A stretch of DNA of 64,000 nt from Paraescarpia echinospica (lineage: Eukaryota; Annelida; Polychaeta; Sabellida; Siboglinidae), in NCBI GenBank assembly GCA_020002185.1, contig CM034532.1:32888820-32952819 (forward strand), written 5' to 3'. The position numbers and the translations under genes were made by a program. Below the pieces are notes generated by a model. That model saw only the letters and a list, made by a program, of their open reading frames with translations. It searched no databases and had not been told where the DNA came from. Shown here in pieces: positions 41,201-50,200 of the stretch. Each line of letters begins with the position of its first letter. Position 1 is the stretch's first letter.

Positions 41201-44200
41201 TAGTTGGGTGTTGTGATGGAATAAAACTAAATACGACTATAAGGTAGCATTTGAACACACGCAGCTAAATATTCGTACAACTGTCGAATAGGAAATTTGC
41301 TGAACGTGGAGAATGTAAATGGCGGCTGTTTACATCCGGTTAGAATAGGTAGTGCCACCCAGTGACCATGAGTGATGTGCGACATGGACAAACATACATG
41401 CGTGGGTTACAGACATAATTAGTCGGCTTCGGGAAAAAGAAATGCTACTGAAAAGTATAAGCTGAATGATGCAACTTAGTCTTGGTCCGACAATGTTGGT
41501 CTTTCGGCGTCAGGCTTCAAATTCTGCTGGCATCGTCTTGTCCACCACTGCCGTTTGCTGTCCCTGATTAAACTAGTTATTTCTTCTGATGACTTTGCAA
41601 TTAGATCTGCGAAATCACATGTATTTGTTTCTATTAACGACACATTTAGTTGAATATTTAATTGAAATGAGAAACGGCTTGATTACTTTCTGAAATAAAG
41701 CCACTTTGCCATAACTGTCACACGTATATATATGATAAAACAGTATGGTGATACATGACACATTTATTTTTAAGGACTAATAAATTAATATCAGGTCTAG
41801 TCGTTTCTGAGTCAGCCAGTCTGATGGACTACCTGTCAGCTAAAGCCATCATGCACCCTGATGTAATAACTTCTAATATTGGCATGATTATTGGCATACT
41901 ACTCAGTTTAATTTTATTATTCTAAAATAACATAGTACTTTTATCCATGTTATCTGCAATCAAACAGACTTACAATGTTTTTGTTTAATGTATGTGAGTC
42001 ACTCTCCCTGGTTGGTTTGATTAAACAGATGTGTTCTGTATCTAACAGCTATAATTACATAACGAAAATCTACTGTATAAAGCAACTGTCCACAGAGCTC
42101 GAGATGGACATGTTTATGTCTAGCATTATTGCAGACCTCATTGTTGGAATTGGCAGACACAGCACCAAAACAAACAATATTCACCACAAAATGTAACAGA
42201 GACATAAGTAAATAATTTGCTTCTAAAAAAAACCACTAAGTATGTGGAGCAGTAAGTAATAAACACAGTTGACCATGCATTCCTGGAAGCTGTTTCTGTT
42301 TAGTTTAATCACACCACAATAAGGAATTACTACCATATCATCCATATAACAAGGTTCATACACACACTTGGTTTTATTGAAAACACAAAGCACTGCAGTA
42401 TTTACCATAAACAGGTCAGCAGATGGCATTCGCAATGCAATGTGTCATATCTAATGGTAAGCAGAACCAATCTACTGACTGCATCATCACCCATGGTAAT
42501 TACACTGTGAGATCATGTGAAGACTTACATTGACTTATACACTAAGAAATATTCTGGTCTGTACTTACCCTTTAGATCCACAGTTGCTGGAGAATTTTGC
42601 AAGTTTTGTCAGAAGCTTCGCATAGGTTTCTTCGACAGTGCAACTGAAACAAACACAATAATAAATTAATATTCTTAACTGTAGTGCTCAGTAATAATTA
42701 AACTATTATAAAGATAAAATAAGGTTTCGCAATACATGAAACAGAAAATTATTTATAAATTTTATAAAAAATTATATAAGAATTAAGACCTGTCAAAAAT
42801 AAGTTCACATCAACATTTGTACAAAAGTCCACTCTAGGAAGGCAATCACCTACGAAATGTGAACAGACTTGTTTAGAATATCAACAAACCTCTCTCGGAT
42901 GAAATCACAGAACTCCTTGCTCGAGTCATTGCCATGTTTCATGTTGTGGTAGAGCACATAAAACCCATTGTTTTTTTCCCCCTGAAACACAAGTTTACCA
43001 CACCATACAGCTTGTTTTGTATATTGTAATCATGTCACATTGTCTTGTATACCTTTACAATTACGTAATGTGTGCACATGTATGTAACAAATATACATTT
43101 ACAGTCATGAATGCAGTTTCCACGGGCGTTTCATTTTGCAAACTGTGGGTATATTTTATTCAATTTCCTTTGCTGCTACATATGCAATTACACACTAAGC
43201 CTAGACATAACCACAATCAATGAAAAATCCTTTTTAAGGTGAATACTGAATTCTTCAGCTTCTATCTTTACACATTCACGCCTGTAGCATTGACACCGAA
43301 ACATGCACAACTGATTCAGGTCATTGATGCAGCGTGTCATGCATTTAAGGAAGGCCAATTTCCATTAAGAAACCCCGATAGCATGCTTGCCGGTGTATTG
43401 ATCGCTGGACGGATGCTTCTAGGAACATTACTCTCACTGAATGAGAGTCAGTAGCAATCAGAGATAGTCAAAACATCCATAACAAGAACTCATGCCATCT
43501 GTAACGGCTCGCAACACTTGCATGTGGATGTGTGAGCATGGATTAGAAACCAATCTAGGCACTTATCACAAACACAGTTGCAATGATGATTAACACACCA
43601 CGTGACATTTTGTTAACACCTCATAATTATTCTCAGGACATCTGTTTCTGAGAAAGAAACTTTGCAGACAAGCATTAGTGGCATTATATGAAGAACATAC
43701 AATCTAACATTTTTAAATACTAATAATAATGTTCATTTAGTTTATGATTATTTTTATTGATTAAATATTAATTTTAAGAATGTTTACTTATATAGCTATC
43801 ATTTTAAGAACTACTCTCTCATTGTATTCTCAATAAAAAGGCAGCTATCTGGTGACACCTTTGAACATCACCTGTCTAGTAGTATTTGAAGAGATGAAGA
43901 ATGTGCAGTTGGTTTATTTTATTTTCACTAACAGCAGGGATCGATCTGGAAAAAACATCAGATGCAGAACTATGTGCCTTTTCGAAATTTGATGTGTCCC
44001 AAATCAGTTTATTAAAATTGTATTAATTTATTTGCATAATAGTATGATTGCTTAAATAACCTGCTAAATGTGAACATTACATTTTTTTAATATTAGGCAT
44101 ATAATCAAGTTATTCTTTAATTGTTTTGAATTCTATTCAGGACTGCCTACTTGACATATTTCTGGGTATAAAATATATAACCATCAATATCAAAATGCCC

Positions 44201-47200
44201 AGAAATGTTTAGGTTTTTTCAAAACCTGTAACATTACAAAACTAGATACATTCTGGGTAGGTGTGTCCTATTTTTCATGGACTGGTCATGCTACTAGTAC
44301 AGTCTACTGCTCCAAAGATAGGGAGATTCTAACTGAGAAATACGATGCAGCAGCTTGTGACATTGAGGAACAACGATTCATATACGCGCGAGCACCAACT
44401 AAAAATATTCAAAGAACCATTTTGATTACCCAGAGTAAACATAAAAAAACTCATTGATATACCGATGAAAAGATGTATGAAATTTTAAAACGTGCATATA
44501 GTGTATATGCATGGATGGATATTATTTTGTATAGATATGAACGGATTGCACTTTGTTTGGCAAGAGTTGAAAGTTGATGATGAGTGATAATATGGTGTCG
44601 GCGGCAACAAATGTGCTCGACTAAAGCTTATAAACAATGTCAACGCCAAGCAAGGAGTAGGCAAGGCACAAGGGTATTGGTTAGACTGTTCTCAATGTTC
44701 AGTCATCAATGTAAGATGTAATTTAAATAACTCCACTCAAGGCATTGTTCTGTTTGTTGTCTGCAGGGCCGTTGTCTGTGTTTGGGTGCAGCAAACTGTA
44801 GACAGAGCGCTATTTGGGCCTCATAATATTTGTATAGCATAAATATGCCTGGGATGATGTGGCATGATTTATTTACCACACCAATGTGTCAAATTTAGAC
44901 AAAACTATAGTTAATAACGACAAAATCGAGATGGGCCCGGATTCTACACAAGCGCCCCTAAATTTTGTCAGGCACATTTTTGTATGACCGACAACGTGTC
45001 CAAGGGAATCCCTGCTAACAGTAAGTAATACAGTATTATTACGGCCACTGTAAAGGGCATGATGTGAATCCTGTAGCTATAACTGACATCCATGGAATGC
45101 AGTGATCACCACAACAATTGCCAAATGTTCAGTGTGGTTTGTGGGCTTGTCCAAAATTGGTCAACTACATATCCAAATTAATACAGCTGAAATCTAACCT
45201 TTTATATTAATAATTTATAAGTGGTTTGTATGGAGATACGATGTCTGTTTTAGATAAGTTTATTTGTGTAACTCAACTACCAGGTATTTATATAACTCTA
45301 ACCTTGATATTTCACATGCAACTAATCCATTTATAGACACAGTGAAGTAAATGTTTAATTAGATGTATCAGCCTTGAATCTTCTTGTGCCTTCTAGTTTC
45401 TACCAGTTGTGTTAACTTGTGCACAACTTTGAATATTACAATCTGATAAAATATGTGTAATGTGCAGAGACCTACATATCTGCCCAATTAATTTATTGTA
45501 TACCATAATACAAAGTATGACATTGAGAATAAATTTGTAACAAGTACTTATCTTTAATGGGCTTAAGTCTTACTACCATGGCCTGTAAACTGGCCCACTT
45601 GGTTGAGACTACTATGTTATAATATGTGCAAGAACATTGAAGCAAGTCTGCCTCTGTTATCCTGAATGAACTAAAAACTAAGTAACTACTAACACTGACA
45701 CATATAAAGGCACTTAAGTTAAATATGATACAAAGTGTCAATGTTGATTTGTTAAATAGCACTAAAAATACAAGATGTATGTCATGGTAACACAAATCAG
45801 CTGGCTTCACAATGAATTTGGTGCCACAGGTCAAAGGCCAAAGGTAAATCCAGCACACGTGCACTCCCACAAAAACTATCTGCTAATTGATGAGAAAGTA
45901 TCAGTACCGGTATGCAAAACTGTTTATTCATCTACATAGAAACAATGGTGAGCAGGGTGATCAGGGCAGACAGCTACTCAAGCAGTATATAACACTCTGC
46001 ATCTCATACATAACTGCTATCATTCACTATGCATGTTTAGGGAGCAGCAAGGTAGGACCGTGTACAACTTAAGCTGTACTGTGCAAGCCAATACATTGCA
46101 TGGTGGCACTGTTCCTCAAATATCAGCCCTGCTCCTGGAGTATGAGTACTGATCAATATTCCAGGAATTATAGCATACATATACTGTACTATCCAACCTG
46201 TAATTTACGCGAACTGGGGACCGTTTAATTACTTCATGACAAGAAGCTCATAAAGAATCTATCATTAAACAGAATGTGTTCATTCCCTTGTTAAATTTAA
46301 GGACCTTTTTCAAAATCCAAAAGCCATAACTGGATAGCTTATGATACTATTTCTGTGATAGACCAGCAAAAGTCTCCCAGTGGGATGTCTTGGTGTTGAA
46401 CAGTTTTCAATATACAAGATGTCAAGGTCACTGTTAAGGAGCGTATGCGTGTAGGCCCATTTCAACAAAAGTACACAAATTGAGCTTTAGATCACCTACC
46501 TAAATCAGATTATGTTACTATCTCGATGCACATTAAATATAATTGATTAACTGTTAGTCAGATAGGATATATACAGAACTTACATGAATGTGATTCAAGC
46601 AAGAAAGTTCGGATAAATGGGTTCAGAAATTCAACTAACATGATAACATTATTTTGCTGGTTAAACAACAGTTTATTCATACCTAAAATAACAAGTTATT
46701 TTGTGAATAAGAATAACTTTTACCAGGAAACCTACTACAGGTGTAAAACATTGTAAAAACATGACCACTAACTATCAGAACAAATGTCCAAAACTAAAAT
46801 TTGCTGCGATACAATAATTGTAAACATTCGTCATGGGTACCATCTGCTGATGTATTTAGTGCGCAGTTAAAACACCACAGAAATATTACAAACAACAATG
46901 GATTATTGGGTGTATTCTCTGGATAATTTCTACACTAACTTCACCATTAATTAATTCAACATGAAATACCCTGCGAACACTGTATAATAAACTGATGAAT
47001 TACAGTATAAGCATTTATCACATATGGTAGGTCTAATATCACACATTCACACGTGCTAATGAAGTGCTACATTTGAAATGTAAAACTGTCAACAACTATA
47101 AATATAGACACTCTTCAGAATGTAATATATGTATATGTGTGACACCCAATACCCGGTATTAACTGTGACTGTGTCCTGACCAAGTCAATAAGATTATCAT

Positions 47201-50200
47201 TTTATGTTTCAGGAACTCAACCTGCTCATATCATCAGATGTGATAGTGCTAACAAACATAATAACAGCATATGCATATATAGCCAGACAACAATTTGTTT
47301 TAACATGTTGTAGGGATGTTTTCTTTTGATATCCTATATGACTATCAAATTATTCTGAGTGTCTGCACTGTTTAGCAACATTTTCAAAATCCAGGGCACA
47401 AACAAAAACTTCCAGATAATTAAGATTGATTTAACTCACACAAGCAATTACAAATGTTCAACATACTTAATGTAATAGACACCATCTGAGATGTTAGCCA
47501 CACCCAAACAATTGGTATACAATTAATAGTGTGACGTGTTATCAGTGACATTTTTACACAAAGCAAGACTGCTGGCTTTGTTGTCATATATATATATAAC
47601 ACATGCCTCTGTTATTCTAGCATAATTTCAGCAGAACAGTACGCCGATTACACAATGCCTGAAATGGATTGACATTACAACTACCTAGGTATATGAACAT
47701 TATAAACTGGTACTGTAAACAGATTGTTTGAGAAGTTGTTTTGAGTTAAATACAATAATATAATAGAACAAAGTAAAAATGGGCCAAGAGGCCCTACCTG
47801 ATATCCTTTGGACTATATTGTGAGTTTGTAATTATTAATGAAATGTTTCTTTGGTGAATCATAGTTACAGATCATTAAGAGTTATGATGGAAGTAAAGTG
47901 TTGACATGTTTAGTAGCTCTCTAGACTATATGCATGCCAGTGAAGATACACTTGGAAATAAAGTATTCGAGTAGACCATTTCGTGAATATTACATATATA
48001 TTAATTAAAGTGCTATTAAAAAATACTGTCGGATTTTATCCCGATATACTCTGCTATTTACGCCGATTTCCAGTGGTTATAGAAACCTTGCAGGAGAGTT
48101 GGCGAGCTGCAATCTCACATGTAGCACAGTAAAACATTGTTTACGAAAATGCACATGCATTATCTGTTCTCATTTTGCCCCTACCACCCTCCCCCAGAAT
48201 GGGAAGAAGAGATGAACTATGAATTATAAAATGTGTTTGTTAACAAGGTATATATATATACCTAAGTTATTTTAATCCTAGGACATATTTTTATATTGCA
48301 TTGATAATTATGTCTACTGCTGTTTCAAAGTTCCTCAGGTTCTACCAGTGCAGTAGGAATTCCCGTTACACACTATTTACAGCCCACTGTTTGACACAGC
48401 TTAAAACCTACATGCAACTGTCCAGTTTAACAGGGATCTAATGTGTTAATGCTGTCTGTTGACTGCAATCATTCAAATATGCATTGACTAACAGTTACTA
48501 CTGTGCCTCTTAGTCTTACCCATTAATAATAAAGTAAAAACCATTTGAGATAAAACTGCAAGATTTATTATGTTTGTGAAACAAATTAGTTTAACAAAAT
48601 TTAAAGGGTGAGTAGATTGGACCTTAAATTTTATGTCATACCTAAATGCAACCTATAAATTTGTCTTAGGGTTTCATACTCCACGTACTTCTAATATGAC
48701 CAACACTAGTAGACACTTCTTTGCATCCTTGCAAGTCAGGGGTGGTGATTATGTACTACCCTGGCAGATCTCCTACCCACTGTATGGAAGTTAGCCTTAC
48801 TAAAGTTACTTGACAATAACAAAAAAGTGCATAAATATAAAAGTATGTAATTTTTATGATGAGACTCATAATTTATGTGCTGTTTTATGGAGATATCACT
48901 GGTAAACATATTCACAATAAATTATTTGGAGCACATTTCTTGTACATGTATCGGGTATCTGTATAGTTTACTGGCAAAATGTCCTAAGGACACACCACTC
49001 CAGATGTATGTGTAATATATTTTCATATGCAGGGGTATAATGTTGTGGGCAATAATCGTGGGTCCAATTGTGTTTTGCCATTTTTGCTAAAACCTGATCA
49101 AATTCTTCTGTAAGATATTTATGTGCTAAATCTCTAACATATATTCCTTCCAATTTATGCAAACAAACTGTTACAAAAGTTCTTTTGAGTGAAGTACTGG
49201 GTGGGTCCTATCTACACCGTGTAAATTGTTCACATGTCACATGAATCAGTGTGAGACCACGCAGTGTATTAAAATAGGCCAAGAGCGTTAGAACACAAGA
49301 TTTCAGTGCCAAGAATTGTGACCTGCCACAAATTTTCCGGTTGTGAGTATATGTATGTATGTATGTATGCAAAGTGCCGGTTTTAAAACTAGTTATTAAC
49401 ATCGACATAAATGTCACTTGGCACTGGCAAATACATTTGGGTTAGGTAAAAAATAGTACGGTACCAGACCACATCCTAATTGGGCGTTGAACCATGTCTT
49501 TTATAAACGTAAGATACCTGGTTGGGCCATGAAGGTATGCGCCAGAGCCAGAGGGCAAAACAGACTTATAGTTGCACTATCTATCCCAACAAAGTCGCAG
49601 TTCAATGATGTAGCGAACGCTAACACTTGTTCTAGTTGTTATAAATCATGAGTTTTACACTAATCGTGTACAAAGTGTCATGAGTGTCTAAAATATTTGT
49701 CATAACAGTTAAAGGGGCACTGTATAGATTGCGCTATTCCACGGCATAAGTATTTTGTCGGCCGACACTTGGCGTCTACGGCTATTTATTGAACAGTGTG
49801 GTGCAGGCGATATGTTTGCGTTGTTAGTTCTTGGGAACACAAGACAAGCGTGCACTGCATCTACTAATTTTGTTGTTGATAAAGATTTATTTACTTAGTG
49901 TTGTTAGTTTACAACAGTATATGTCATAAATAAATCCTTATTAACAACACAATCACTAGATTCAGCGCACACTTGTCTTGTGTCCCTTAAAACTAATGAC
50001 GGCAAACATATCGCCAGCACGAGACTGTTCTATAAATAGCCGCAAATGCCAAGCGCCGGCCGACAACATACTTGATGCTTGATATAATAATCCATTCACA
50101 GCTAAACTGGGATTTGTGTGGTGTGTAACGTCAGGGCTGTCAAACAAAAACAGAAAAAAATTGTGTAGAAGGATGTTCAAAATAATGAAAGAAAAACAAA

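Noticed and set aside
43239..43454. 71-residue open frame, possibly a small gene or missed FCHO exon
   Set aside because: It is on the opposite strand to FCHO, has no recognisable domain, and FCHO phases are already complete without it.
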